Assembly (NCBI GenBank): GCA_003599455.1
Contig: QZKF01000055.1
Location: 39,312-103,311 of the forward strand
Length of the DNA: 64,000 nucleotides
Direction of reading: 5' to 3'
DNA from: Comamonadaceae bacterium
GTDB taxonomy: Bacteria; Pseudomonadota; Gammaproteobacteria; Burkholderiales; Burkholderiaceae_C
Part shown: in pieces, positions 1-7,705 of the stretch
Numbering within the stretch: the first letter of the stretch is position 1
Layout: the number at the start of each line of letters is the position of its first letter
Made by a program: the position numbers and the translations under genes
The notes under the pieces: generated by a model
Told to the model about the DNA's origin: nothing
What the model saw: only the letters and a program-made list of their open reading frames with translations
Databases searched by the model: none

Positions 1-735
1 CGTGACCACGGCAGGCTGCATCGGGTCCACATGGCGCGAGACGACGGTCTGCAGCGCCATGATGATGGACGCCGCCGCGACCACCACGTCGGTGGCCTTG
101 TGGGGCATGGCACCGTGGCCCCCCACGCCGTGCAGCGTGACCGTGGCGTAGTCTGAAGATGCCATGGTCGCGCCGCTGCGGAACACCAGCTGGCCCTGCT
201 CGAAGCCGGGCATGTTGTGCATGGCAAAGATGGCGTCGCAGGGAAAGCGCTCGAACAGGCCGTCCTCCATCATCTTCAGGGCGCCGCCACCGCCTTCTTC
301 GGCGGGCTGGAAGATCAGGTTGAGCGTGCCGTCGAAGCGGCTTTGTGTGGCCAGGTGCTGCGCTGCGGCCAGCAGCATGGCAGTGTGGCCGTCGTGGCCA
401 CAGGCATGCATCACGCCATGGTGACAACTGGTCCAGTCTGTGCCGCTGTCTTCAACGATGGGCAGTGCGTCCATGTCGGCGCGGAGGCCGATCGAGCGAT
501 GGGAGTTGCCGCGACGAAGTTGTCCCACCACCCCGGTGCCGCCCAGGCCGGTGGTCACTGCGTAGCCCCATGCCTGCAGCTTCTGCGCCACCAGGGCGCT
601 GGTGCGGTGCTCGTCGAAGGCCAGCTCGGGATGGCGGTGGATGTCGCGCCGCAGTGCAACGAACTCCTGAATCGCGATATCGCTGAGACGTTCCAAGGCA
701 GGTACTCCGGCTGAGGGTGTCGACCCAAACGGCAT
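1..735 (-). CDS. M20-family amidohydrolase (hippurate hydrolase/aminoacylase type), partial at window edge
   Basis: The reverse strand reads as the N-terminal ~240 residues of an M20 zinc amidohydrolase; the rest lies beyond base 1. Visible in order are the RRDIHRHPELAF start motif, the metal-binding LRADMDALP segment, HACGHDGHTAML, and the catalytic/metal PAEEGGGG segment, followed by the start of the lid domain (GGHGAMPH). Such enzymes hydrolyse N-acyl amino acids, hippurate or related amides; the substrate cannot be told. The ATG at 735 lacks a clear ribosome site, while a TTG at 696 has GGAG eight bases upstream and may be the true start. The divergent LysR gene is the likely regulator. 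Confidence 0.88.
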   Translation of the reverse strand, partial: MPFGSTPSAGVPALERLSDIAIQEFVALRRDIHRHPELAFDEHRTSALVAQKLQAWGYAVTTGLGGTGVVGQLRRGNSHRSIGLRADMDALPIVEDSGTDWTSCHHGVMHACGHDGHTAMLLAAAQHLATQSRFDGTLNLIFQPAEEGGGGALKMMEDGLFERFPCDAIFAMHNMPGFEQGQLVFRSGATMASSDYATVTLHGVGGHGAMPHKATDVVVAAASIIMALQTVVSRHVDPMQPAVVT

Positions 736-848
736 TCGAGTGCTGCTGGCGACCGGTTGCATGAACTTTGTTGCATGCTAGAAACCGCCGGGATTAAAGT
801 CCAATGCATTGCAGATCAATGATCAATAACTTTCACTGAGGGTTCGAC
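736..848. promoter_or_regulatory. Divergent control region between amidohydrolase and LysR gene
   Basis: This 113-bp gap separates two divergently transcribed genes, the usual layout for a LysR regulator and its target. It contains the octamer gttgcatg twice (756-763 and 770-777), spaced 14 bp. LysR sites are often imperfect repeats of this size, so these are candidate operators; this is inference only. Confidence 0.4.
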
Positions 849-1748
849 ATGACGCTGGTGCAATTGAGGCACTTCGTGGTGCTGGCCAACGAGGGCTCCT
901 TCGTGCAGGCCTCGGCGGCCCTGTTCCTGACCCAGCCCGCGCTCACCCGCAGCATTCACGCGCTGGAGGAAGAACTCGGCGGCGCCTTGTTCGACCGCTT
1001 GGGCCGGCGCATTTCACTCACGCCCTTCGGCGACGAAGTGCTGGCGCGCGCCAGGCGGCTGGTGAGCGATGCCGATGCACTCAAGCAGGCCGGCCAGGGC
1101 CTGCACGCCGGGCTCATCGGCCAGCTGCGGGTGGGACTGAGTTCGGCGCCGGGCGCGCTGCTGAGCACACCGCTGATGCTGCACATGGCCGAGCACCACC
1201 CCCGGCTGCAGGTGCACATCTCGCGCGGCAACACGGCCGTGCTGCTCCAGTTACTGCGCGAGCAACACCTGGACGCAGCGATCGTCGACATCCGCGACAT
1301 GCGTCCTTCGGCCGAGCTGACGGTGTCACTGGCCTTTGAGCTCAACGCCGGTTTTCTGGTGCGCCCAGACCATCCGCTGGCGCAACGCGGCGGTCCGGTC
1401 GGCATCGACGACGTCATGGCCTACCCGGTGGCCTCGACACCGCTGAGCGACGAGGTCGCCCGCATCCTGATTGCCCGCTACGGCCCGCAAGCCAACCCGG
1501 ACGACATGGTCACGCTGCGCTGCGACGAGACCATGAGCATCGTCGACGTGGCACGACGCAGCAATGCCATCGTGCTCACCGTCAACGCAGCGGCAGTCGA
1601 TTTGATCCGGCTGGATGTGTCACCCAGTCTCGACGCCATGGCGCGCTTCGGGCTGGTCACTTTGGCCAAACGAGAGGAGGCGCCGGCCCTTCGCATCCTG
1701 CGCCACCAGCTACCCAACTGGACCGCCGCTCTGACCCGCGCGCCGTGA
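849..1748 (+). CDS. LysR-family transcriptional regulator
   Basis: A 299-residue LysR-type regulator, normal length for the family. Residues 1-60 form the winged helix-turn-helix (QLRHFVVLANEGSF, then QPALTRSIHALEEELG and FDRLGRRISLTPFG); the remainder is the periplasmic-binding-protein-like effector domain. It is transcribed away from the M20 amidohydrolase gene, so it probably controls that gene and itself. The effector is not deducible. The start is the ATG that opens with MTLVQLRHF. Confidence 0.93.
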   Translation: MTLVQLRHFVVLANEGSFVQASAALFLTQPALTRSIHALEEELGGALFDRLGRRISLTPFGDEVLARARRLVSDADALKQAGQGLHAGLIGQLRVGLSSAPGALLSTPLMLHMAEHHPRLQVHISRGNTAVLLQLLREQHLDAAIVDIRDMRPSAELTVSLAFELNAGFLVRPDHPLAQRGGPVGIDDVMAYPVASTPLSDEVARILIARYGPQANPDDMVTLRCDETMSIVDVARRSNAIVLTVNAAAVDLIRLDVSPSLDAMARFGLVTLAKREEAPALRILRHQLPNWTAALTRAP

Positions 1749-2029
1749 CCCAATTCGAAACGAAAGCATCGCCGGCAAAAACCGCCGGCTGATTTCTCGC
1801 AGGAAAAAAAGAGCTTGCGTCCGCGACGCTTTGCGAGTTCCAAATGAACAACCCGCACGAGGTGGAGCTTGCCGAGAATTGGAGCCAGGCAAGTTCGATC
1901 TGGAGATGAGACGCCGGCAAGCGGCTTCAGACTGGTTGCTGGCACCCACCTTCGGAAAGTAAAGGATCGCTGTGAAGCGCAAGCCGTCGGATGGTTTGGT
2001 CCATTCTTGTTGTCACTCCGGTGGCCAGG

Positions 2030-2254
2030 TCAGATCTGGGCGAATGGCGTGGAGCGGAGCGTCCACTTCGCTGCCAGCTTCAGTTCCGGGTGATCCTTGG
2101 ACATCTTCCTGAGGACCCGGCTGAAAACGTGATCGAGGGCGGTCTGATCCGTGAACGAGACCAGTCGAGCTTCGGTCAGGTCGCGGTCGATACGGAGCAT
2201 CATTTCGCAGAGTTGAATCGTTTCTGTTTCTGAGAGGGTTGCGAACGGTTGCAT
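2030..2254 (-). CDS. Small hypothetical protein (74 aa)
   Basis: A 74-residue ORF whose ATG is preceded by a strong AAAAGGAG ribosome site at about eight bases spacing, which makes it more than a random frame. The product looks soluble, mixed alpha helical (TETIQLCEMMLRIDRDLTEA), without membrane segment or recognisable motif. It stands alone at the edge of the lower-GC block, upstream of the inverted-repeat region. I do not recognise the family. Confidence 0.55.
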   Translation of the reverse strand: MQPFATLSETETIQLCEMMLRIDRDLTEARLVSFTDQTALDHVFSRVLRKMSKDHPELKLAAKWTLRSTPFAQI

Positions 2255-3121
2255 AAGGGGTCTCCTTTTAATTGTTGTTGTGTATGCAATATGTATAAAA
2301 ATTCCGAGTATTTTCGGAATCAGTGTGCTGAATCAGCGAAGTGTCTTTGCCGGGTGAAGACTGTCTTTGCGGTTCCTGGAATCATGAAGACACCTCTATC
2401 GCCTCAAAGTGCTGTTTGAGGTCCTGTTCGTGCACGGGTGAGGCTCCTTTCTTCAATATTCTTCTATTTTTAAAAGTGTCTTTGTGTCTTCATAGATTCT
2501 TAATAAAAATTAGCAGCAAGCTGGCTTGCTGCATTGAGAATTAAGGGACATTTTGAGGTGTGACGGGTGAAGACACAAAGACACTTTGTTGAGGCCATGC
2601 CTTGCATAACTGTTTTTGGTTTTCCTGCCTTCCTGAAAGCCCGCAAGCCCTGAAACGGACCAATCGCCCACGGCTGATCCAATCCCGTGCAGGGGTCCAG
2701 AGGCTTCCTAAATTGGGTTGTTAAAGAGCGCAGCGATACCAACGGGGCACGATGGCCCCACAGGTATGTATGGCGCTCGGTTGGCCGGTTTTCGACCGTT
2801 CGTCGGGAGGATGGGGTAGCTCTGGACCCCGGACATAGGTAGTCCCAGACTTTCCTGACTGCCTGTTGAGCCGGCTGGCTTCGACGACAACGACGACACC
2901 ACTTCACCTTCTATGACGGCCTTTCAAGAAGTACCCCGACTACACCTGCGCTATCCACATAGGACGTGCAGGACCGTTGCTGTTCGTAGGAGTTGGAACT
3001 TCCCAGCGGTAGAAGACGGGGTATTACCCCAATGCCTGCAGCCAGCTCGCGTTGACTCCGCAGCGATGTGTCGTACGCTTCTTGAAACCTAGCGTATATC
3101 TGGCGAAGGAGAGCAAAGCTC
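2255..3121. other. 867-bp intergenic stretch with repeats, no convincing gene
   Basis: AT-rich compared with the genome core. It holds several copies of a GTGTCTTTG / GAAGACAC motif (2341-2349, 2362-2369, reverse copy 2386-2393) and the nested inverted repeat at 2473-2587. From about 2590 to 3121 I see nothing recognisable; open frames there have compositions typical of shadow frames and no ribosome sites. Confidence 0.6.
2473..2587. repeat. Nested inverted-repeat element (perfect 20-bp arms)
   Basis: AAAGTGTCTTTGTGTCTTCA at 2473-2492 is the exact reverse complement of 2568-2587. Between the arms lies a second perfect hairpin, GCAGCAAGC (2513-2521), TG, GCTTGCTGC (2524-2532), flanked by CTTAAT/ATTAAG. 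Partial copies of the arm occur upstream at 2341-2393. It could be a miniature mobile element, a structured RNA or a protein-binding array; no transposase is adjacent. Confidence 0.7.
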
Positions 3122-3274
3122 ATGAACATCGACTTCAACGACCTACCCAGCCCGTCCAAGCTGATCACCACTATGGACAAGCACCCAGTGGGCGCGGTGT
3201 TGTTTGTCCTTGCTCTCTTTTTTGTGGTCGTGGGCATCGTGGTCGTTACAGGCATGTTTCTAGTGCAAAGGTAG
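3122..3274 (+). CDS. Small single-span membrane protein (50 aa)
   Basis: A short gene with an AAGGAG ribosome site nine bases before ATG. The product has a polar N-terminal 25 residues and one clear membrane span of about 22 residues (GAVLFVLALFFVVVGIVVV), ending MFLVQR. It lies 86 bases upstream of the next plus-strand gene and may be cotranscribed with it. No family recognised; the reading is supported by the ribosome site and the uninterrupted hydrophobic segment, not by homology. Confidence 0.6.
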   Translation: MNIDFNDLPSPSKLITTMDKHPVGAVLFVLALFFVVVGIVVVTGMFLVQR

Positions 3275-3360
3275 CGGCCTTGGACAATGTCTTCTGCGTG
3301 TGACCGCTCATTCACATTAAACAAGTCCTGAACTCTTCAAAATCATACAAGGTGAACGAA

Positions 3361-4269
3361 ATGGCCAACAAGGTGGACAAACCTAGGCAACGAACAGTCG
3401 AAGAGTTGGGGCGAGCACTATCTAAGCTCCGTAGAGCTAATGAGTTGTGGGAACAGGACCATTTCGACCAATCGGAACAAATTGCGACTTTGCTCCGCCT
3501 GATGTTGTACGACAAGCCGGGATCACCGTCTATTTTCAAACAACTCGACATGAAGCGAGTTGATTTCTATGCCAATCCGCTATTTGTAAAAATACCGGAT
3601 ACCTCATTTACCATTAGGCTGATGACATATCCACATACAGAGGGCTTGTACATAGTTGGTGAGGCGCCCCGCAACGACGTTCGTTGGCGTCCAGTTTACT
3701 GCCTGTCATCGCAAGCTGTAGACTGTCCCTTTCCACTTGATTACAAGGCGCCATGGTCAGGTAGTTTGTTCGAAGACTGGTGGAAAGAACCAATACTACA
3801 TAGTGAGAAATTCAGCTACTCAAGAGGGGACTTGATACGCACGCTGGCAAATCGACTGGGCGGCACGCATTCCGACGTTCAGATCGAGCAACATGAACTC
3901 GATCTTTTGGAAGAACGATTCGGCTACGGCTACACATCATTTTCCTTGGTGGCCAATGGAGTGCGTACCACGCCCAAGAATAAGGTGTATGAGGCAGTAA
4001 TACGCCAAATCTCCTACGAGGTGGAACGCACGGTGGCACACCATTTCAAACAAGATTTGTCCACCTCAGATGTTGTGCCGCCATTGCCTGACGCATGGGG
4101 AGATTTAAGCGGGATAACTGTGCGTGACAATCGCTCGCCTGAAGAAAAGACCAAACTCTATGAGCAGAATGTGGCTGCAACAGGCGAATGGTCTGGAATA
4201 GCGGAGCTTATACGGGGCGAGATGTACTGGGAACGATATCGAGTTGAAATGCGAAAGCACGGGCTGTAG
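3361..4269 (+). CDS. Conserved hypothetical protein with WW...GGxHxD pattern
   Basis: A 302-residue soluble protein starting at ATG 3361 with AAGG eight bases upstream; an in-frame GTG at 3352 is the alternative. The middle contains FEDWWKEPILHSEKFSYSR, DLIRTLANRLGGTHSD and a helical stretch ending YEVERTVAHHF. From memory, a widespread uncharacterised family shows the same order: WW, Ser-Arg, AN.xGG.H.D, then a helix before EV. No catalytic fold is certain. Base composition is lower in GC than the ribosomal region. It is followed after 72 bases by another unknown gene on the same strand. Confidence 0.65.
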   Translation: MANKVDKPRQRTVEELGRALSKLRRANELWEQDHFDQSEQIATLLRLMLYDKPGSPSIFKQLDMKRVDFYANPLFVKIPDTSFTIRLMTYPHTEGLYIVGEAPRNDVRWRPVYCLSSQAVDCPFPLDYKAPWSGSLFEDWWKEPILHSEKFSYSRGDLIRTLANRLGGTHSDVQIEQHELDLLEERFGYGYTSFSLVANGVRTTPKNKVYEAVIRQISYEVERTVAHHFKQDLSTSDVVPPLPDAWGDLSGITVRDNRSPEEKTKLYEQNVAATGEWSGIAELIRGEMYWERYRVEMRKHGL

Positions 4270-4341
4270 GTTGGGCCTGTGTTTGGCATTACCTCACTCG
4301 CAAAACGTGATGCGCGGTTGAAACCGGTTCTAGGAAAAGTG

Positions 4342-4791
4342 ATGAGCTTAAAGAATGAAATCGAAAAACTTGTCGCGCTCGAAAGAAGCAAAATAAAAGC
4401 TCATGAAAGAAATCTGAGCTCGTTAAGGGAGAAGGAAGTCCAGAGCTTCCATGCCTTAGCCAGTCTTCTACGCCAGTTAGAGAGTGAATTGGATGCCAAG
4501 TATTTCTCCTTCAAAATTGGCGAGCAAGAAGCTACGATCAATATTCAAGTTAACTTGGACGCGATATGGGATGTTGGATACTGGGTCGTCTGTTGCAGGT
4601 CAGACCCGGCGAAAGAAGGTGTTGCAGCCCACAAATCTGGCTTTTGGTTGGATAGGCTGCATTGGAGAACAAAGGAATCAATCGGTGGTTTGCTCGAATT
4701 CGAAGACGAAACAGAGGTTCTTACGTTTATGGTTGGAGAAATCAGCAGACGCATCGCCCACCATCAGGAATACATGCAGCCGAAACAATAA
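4342..4791 (+). CDS. Hypothetical protein with N-terminal coiled coil
   Basis: A 149-residue protein if the ATG at 4342 (AGGA about seven bases upstream) is used; a GTG at 4279 would add 21 residues but has no ribosome site. Residues 1-50 are charged and heptad-like (KNEIEKLVALERSKIKAHER), followed by a compact alpha/beta region with FKIGEQEATINIQVN and WVVCCRSDPA. No known domain recognised. It sits 72 bases after the GGxHxD gene and is probably in the same transcript, so a shared role is possible. Confidence 0.55.
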   Translation: MSLKNEIEKLVALERSKIKAHERNLSSLREKEVQSFHALASLLRQLESELDAKYFSFKIGEQEATINIQVNLDAIWDVGYWVVCCRSDPAKEGVAAHKSGFWLDRLHWRTKESIGGLLEFEDETEVLTFMVGEISRRIAHHQEYMQPKQ

Positions 4792-4870
4792 TCAGATCCC
4801 AAGAACTTGGTCCACTCGAAATTCCTAGCCCATCCTGAGTTTCAAGGGCAGGGTGAATGCGGGTTCATTT

Positions 4871-4888
4871 CGTGACTGGCCAGTCACG
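4871..4888. repeat. Perfect 18-bp palindrome
   Basis: CGTGACTGGCCAGTCACG equals its own reverse complement. It sits about 80 bp after the coiled-coil gene. It may be an operator, a terminator stem with TTTC after it, or a recombination site. Confidence 0.5.
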
Positions 4889-4900
4889 TTTCGGATCAAA

Positions 4901-4923
4901 GTCTAATTTCACACGAATTAGAC
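4901..4923. repeat. Inverted repeat, possible bidirectional terminator stem
   Basis: GTCTAATT (4901-4908) and AATTAGAC (4916-4923) are exact complements around the 7-nt loop TCACACG. AT-rich stem without a long T-run, so terminator function is uncertain. It is only 12 bp from the 18-bp palindrome. Confidence 0.4.
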
Positions 4924-5289
4924 CGTTCCTGGCACACCCTCAAATGCATTGAACGGTTGTGCGACCGGGTACCTCTGGTGTGCACCAAATGAGGCTCTGA
5001 GGTGCCGAAACTGCTCAGATGTAGTCTTTAGCATCGAAACAGTTCGAACATCTCTGGGCCTTACCAGCGCTGCACACCGAACCAAGGCTTCCACGCTGGA
5101 AATGGGCGAACAACGTCGGGATATGGGTAGGTGGGGCGGCCCCTGATTCCGTGTGCTCGCACTCCACGATTTCCATTTCCCCATCCCAGCCCGCTCACGA
5201 TCACCCCAGAATCACACACCACCTTGAGAGAAATCCTCACACAGATATTCATATGCTGGGTCTATCCCGCGATTTCTGCATGGCCCTCA

Positions 5290-6270
5290 TCACCCCTTTC
5301 TCGGACGCTGCGGAGGCGAAGGTACCATAGGTATCTGGTTGGGAACATACTTCTTCTTGTCCACATCCTGACGGAATTTTGCGCTATCCACAATCTCTTC
5401 GACTCTCTTCCGCATGTCATCCAGTTCTCGTTCTTTCTGCCTTCGAAATTCCTCGACGATTTTGTCTAAATCAATAGTGGTGGCAGATGGAATATTTTTA
5501 ATGCTGCTAAGTGTAGATTGAAGACGCTCATTAAGCGATTTGAATCCACTAGCCTCGCGGGCGCCCGCTTGCATGAAAACCTCACCGGCTTTCTCCTTCA
5601 CATGCGTGAGCCCGTTGTTGGCGTGGCTAATGCTCTCCCGAAGATTGTTTTGTCCGCTCTTCGCTGCGTCTAACGCTGCTTCCAGTTCGGAACACCGCGC
5701 GCGTACCTTCGTTAGCTCAGACTCAGAAGTTGCAAGAAGCGCCCTAATATTGCTACTCTCTTGCTTGACGTTCTCCATGGACATCTTGATGTTTTCAAGT
5801 TCCACAATCTTGTCCTGCGCGGCGAACAGTTGCGTCCGCAATCCCTGAGCATCCGTACGCAGAGTGTTGTTGGTGTTCTCCAGCTCGGTCTGCTGCTTCC
5901 GGATTTCCAAGGATTCCTTGAGAGTGAGCACTGCTTCGATGGGCAGCGTGTCCTTGATTCCGTTGACCTTCTGCTGGTTGGTGCGCCAGTCTCGAAGGAA
6001 CGGGTTCGAGACAAAGGGCAACAGGTAGGTGTACGCCAGTGTTGCGGCGATAGGAGCCGCTACAGCCCATCCCCAAAACTCATTCCAGTTCGGGTAGCAA
6101 ATCTGCCTGACCAGTGCAACAGTTGTTGTCGCCGAGTTGTCCGAGAAGAGGACGACGAAAAACTTCCAGTTAATGATCGACCACGAGATCGCAAACGTGG
6201 TGACAAGAGGGTTTGACAACCTCTCGTCGATGACTGACCCAAGTGATCTGCTGATGTTGTCCCAACTCAT
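5290..6270 (-). CDS. Membrane-anchored coiled-coil protein of unknown function
   Basis: A 326-residue protein; start ATG 6270 is chosen for the GGAGGAG ribosome site upstream. Residues about 25-45 (PLVTTFAISWSIINWKFFVVL) and 65-90 (FWGWAVAAPIAATLAYTYLL) are membrane spans. Residues about 115-300 are a long coiled coil (ELENTNNTLRTDAQ, KVRARCSELEAALDAAK). The tail is basic and proline rich (PSPPQRPRKG). The N-terminal ERLSNPL..TF..SW....WK pattern recurs, as I recall, in uncharacterised bacterial membrane proteins. It lies 35 bases downstream of the CHxN gene on the same strand, likely cotranscribed. Confidence 0.7.
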   Translation of the reverse strand: MSWDNISRSLGSVIDERLSNPLVTTFAISWSIINWKFFVVLFSDNSATTTVALVRQICYPNWNEFWGWAVAAPIAATLAYTYLLPFVSNPFLRDWRTNQQKVNGIKDTLPIEAVLTLKESLEIRKQQTELENTNNTLRTDAQGLRTQLFAAQDKIVELENIKMSMENVKQESSNIRALLATSESELTKVRARCSELEAALDAAKSGQNNLRESISHANNGLTHVKEKAGEVFMQAGAREASGFKSLNERLQSTLSSIKNIPSATTIDLDKIVEEFRRQKERELDDMRKRVEEIVDSAKFRQDVDKKKYVPNQIPMVPSPPQRPRKG

Positions 6271-6305
6271 GTCTTGCTCCTCCAACAAGCATTAGACCCG
6301 AAGCA

Positions 6306-6752
6306 TTACTGCCCGCAGCGGACCAACACGTCGAACCTAGATACACCGTAGACATCGATCAGTTGCTTCTCAAACTCGAAGTACCTGTCACCATCGAGGC
6401 CACCGGGCAAGAACGGGTACTTGCCTTCAGCGTCGGTCGGGGTGATGTCGTAGTGCTCATCGGTGGCTATCGAGACAGCGACGCTGTGCATCATGAATCG
6501 CACGAACCCCATAGTGGAGCGGTGGTCTATGACGAGCCACCCAAGAACCTGTAGCGCGTCTTGATCGAGCTTTGTCCAGCGGTGCACGTTGTCATGGCAG
6601 CAATACTGCTTCGGTACCCATGTGCCCGATGCCACCTTCCTGAACGGCACGACCTTGGCCAAATGTAGGTTCGGGACCAGGTACTCCGCAGCGTAACGAG
6701 TTGCAAAGTCGCTAGGTGGAAGGTAGAGATTCAGCACGTCGGTGTCTGGCAT
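6306..6752 (-). CDS. Hypothetical protein with CHxN...HS...DITP pattern
   Basis: About 148 residues. In order it shows YCCHDNVHRW, GWLVID, FMMHSVAVS and HYDITPTD. This Cys-His-x-Asn / His-Ser / Asp-Ile-Thr-Pro succession matches an uncharacterised family I recall; a Cys, a His and an Asp in this order could form a papain-like triad, but that is inference. The start is doubtful: ATG at 6752 or 6761, neither with a ribosome site, and the divergent zinc-ribbon gene starts only 11-20 bp away. The gene may be truncated at its 5' end. Confidence 0.55.
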   Translation of the reverse strand: MPDTDVLNLYLPPSDFATRYAAEYLVPNLHLAKVVPFRKVASGTWVPKQYCCHDNVHRWTKLDQDALQVLGWLVIDHRSTMGFVRFMMHSVAVSIATDEHYDITPTDAEGKYPFLPGGLDGDRYFEFEKQLIDVYGVSRFDVLVRCGQ

Positions 6753-6772
6753 AACGCACATCGTAACGAAAC

Positions 6773-7201
6773 GTGAAGGGCGAGTTCTGGTACGGGACGA
6801 CGTCGGGCGACACCCAAGCCGAGCTGCGCAGTTACAGCGTTGCGAATCGCCATGAGGCCGTCCGGTTTGCAGCGTCCAAATGCGACTGCGGGTGCCGGAG
6901 CTTCGCGCTGCAGACCGATGAAGAAGCCGGAGTGGCAATCCGCACCTGCACCGACTGCGGGCAGGAGCACCTGATGGGCGACAGTGCGGAATACGTTGAA
7001 GAAGCCGTGCCCGAGGCGCACGAGTGCGTGTGTGAAAACGAGGTGTTTGAGCTGATGTCCGGCGTCTCCGTGTACGAGGGCACACATGACGTGCGTTGGT
7101 ATTACATCGCTTGCCGCTGCGTGGAATGCAATCTGGTCGGGGTCTTCGCAGACTGGAAGTGTGAAGCGGGTGATGCGGCGGCCTTCCTCGCCAAGGTATG
7201 A
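6773..7201 (+). CDS. Zinc-ribbon-like hypothetical protein
   Basis: A 142-residue protein with three cysteine pairs in ribbon spacing: CDCGC near residue 37-41, CTDCG near 59-63, and CVCEN, CRCVEC further on. Acidic overall, compatible with several structural zinc sites. It starts at a GTG; a stop codon lies in frame three codons before it and there is no ribosome site, so the 5' end may be lost. Homologs from memory begin near the same FWYGTTSGD segment. Function unknown; it lies divergent from the CHxN gene. Confidence 0.6.
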   Translation: MKGEFWYGTTSGDTQAELRSYSVANRHEAVRFAASKCDCGCRSFALQTDEEAGVAIRTCTDCGQEHLMGDSAEYVEEAVPEAHECVCENEVFELMSGVSVYEGTHDVRWYYIACRCVECNLVGVFADWKCEAGDAAAFLAKV

Positions 7202-7558
7202 ACGGCCGAACCCCGCAGAGATCAGGTTCGCAGGCTCGGGGTCACGCGAGGCTCAACGTCAGGGCTCATGTTTCAAGCCCTTTCTCGAGCAATACCTGAG
7301 CTTCTCGCGCTGGAGCGCCAAGGCTCGGCACGTCGAAGTCGCCGGGATCGCGCTTATCGCGCGAGCGGCCAAGTGGTGTCATTAGTTGGTCTGTAGACTT
7401 GGCTGCATCACTAACCGCAACCGCTGCACAACGGGCGTTGCGCAAGATGCAACATGAAAAATGTATCGACTGTTGAGTCGACAAGTTGCCCAACGGTCAC
7501 AAAGGCACTCCTCGATTTTTGTGACGACACAAACCTCGTCACAAACCTCGTCACAAAC
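7202..7558. other. 357-bp gene-free stretch at the edge of the acquired block
   Basis: No credible coding region on either strand. The only structure is a short tandem repeat at 7529-7558 immediately before the terminator of the tRNA. Confidence 0.5.
7529..7558. repeat. Tandem 12-bp repeat, 2.5 copies
   Basis: ACAAACCTCGTC occurs at 7529-7540 and 7541-7552, then ACAAAC at 7553-7558. It abuts the A-run of the tRNA terminator. Likely a replication-slippage repeat. Confidence 0.6.
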
Positions 7559-7582
7559 AAAAAAGCCCTCGTTTCCGAGGGC
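7559..7582 (-). terminator. Intrinsic terminator after tRNA-fMet
   Basis: Read on the minus strand: GCCCTCG, loop GAAA, CGAGGGC, then TTTTTTG. A 7-bp GC-rich stem with a GNRA-type tetraloop and six T's, 30 bp beyond the tRNA 3' end. It probably ends the whole ribosomal-protein transcript plus tRNA. Confidence 0.88.
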
Positions 7583-7611
7583 TTCAGTGCCAAGCAAGTG
7601 CTTGATTTGGT

Positions 7612-7688
<77 letters not shown>

Positions 7689-7705
7689 TCAAGCCTTGTA
7701 TTCTA

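Larger units (their letters stand above)
4792..5289. other. 498-bp gene-free stretch with two palindromes
   Basis: It separates two convergent unknown genes. It holds a perfect 18-bp palindrome (4871-4888) and an 8-bp-arm inverted repeat (4901-4923). Short open frames on both strands have no ribosome sites and no plausible composition. Nothing else is visible. Confidence 0.5.

Noticed and set aside
1749..1830. Possible terminator after the LysR gene
   Set aside because: GCCGGC repeats can pair but there is no T-run after the stem.
1860..1960. A second tRNA-like arm (gcaagttcgatct) that might mark an attachment site
   Set aside because: Only a short resemblance to the tRNA-fMet T arm; no longer match was found.
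2500..2907. Frames on the minus strand over the inverted-repeat element
   Set aside because: They run through the inverted repeat arms with low-complexity translation; no start signal.
2911..3324. 137-residue frame on the minus strand
   Set aside because: It overlaps the small membrane gene on the plus strand, has no ribosome site and its composition looks random.
4918..5184. 88-residue minus-strand frame in the convergent gap
   Set aside because: No ribosome site, no recognisable domain, and a competing plus-strand frame of similar quality.
7529..7558. Possible CRISPR array
   Set aside because: Units are only 12 bp, contiguous without spacers and just 2.5 in number; a slippage repeat is simpler.
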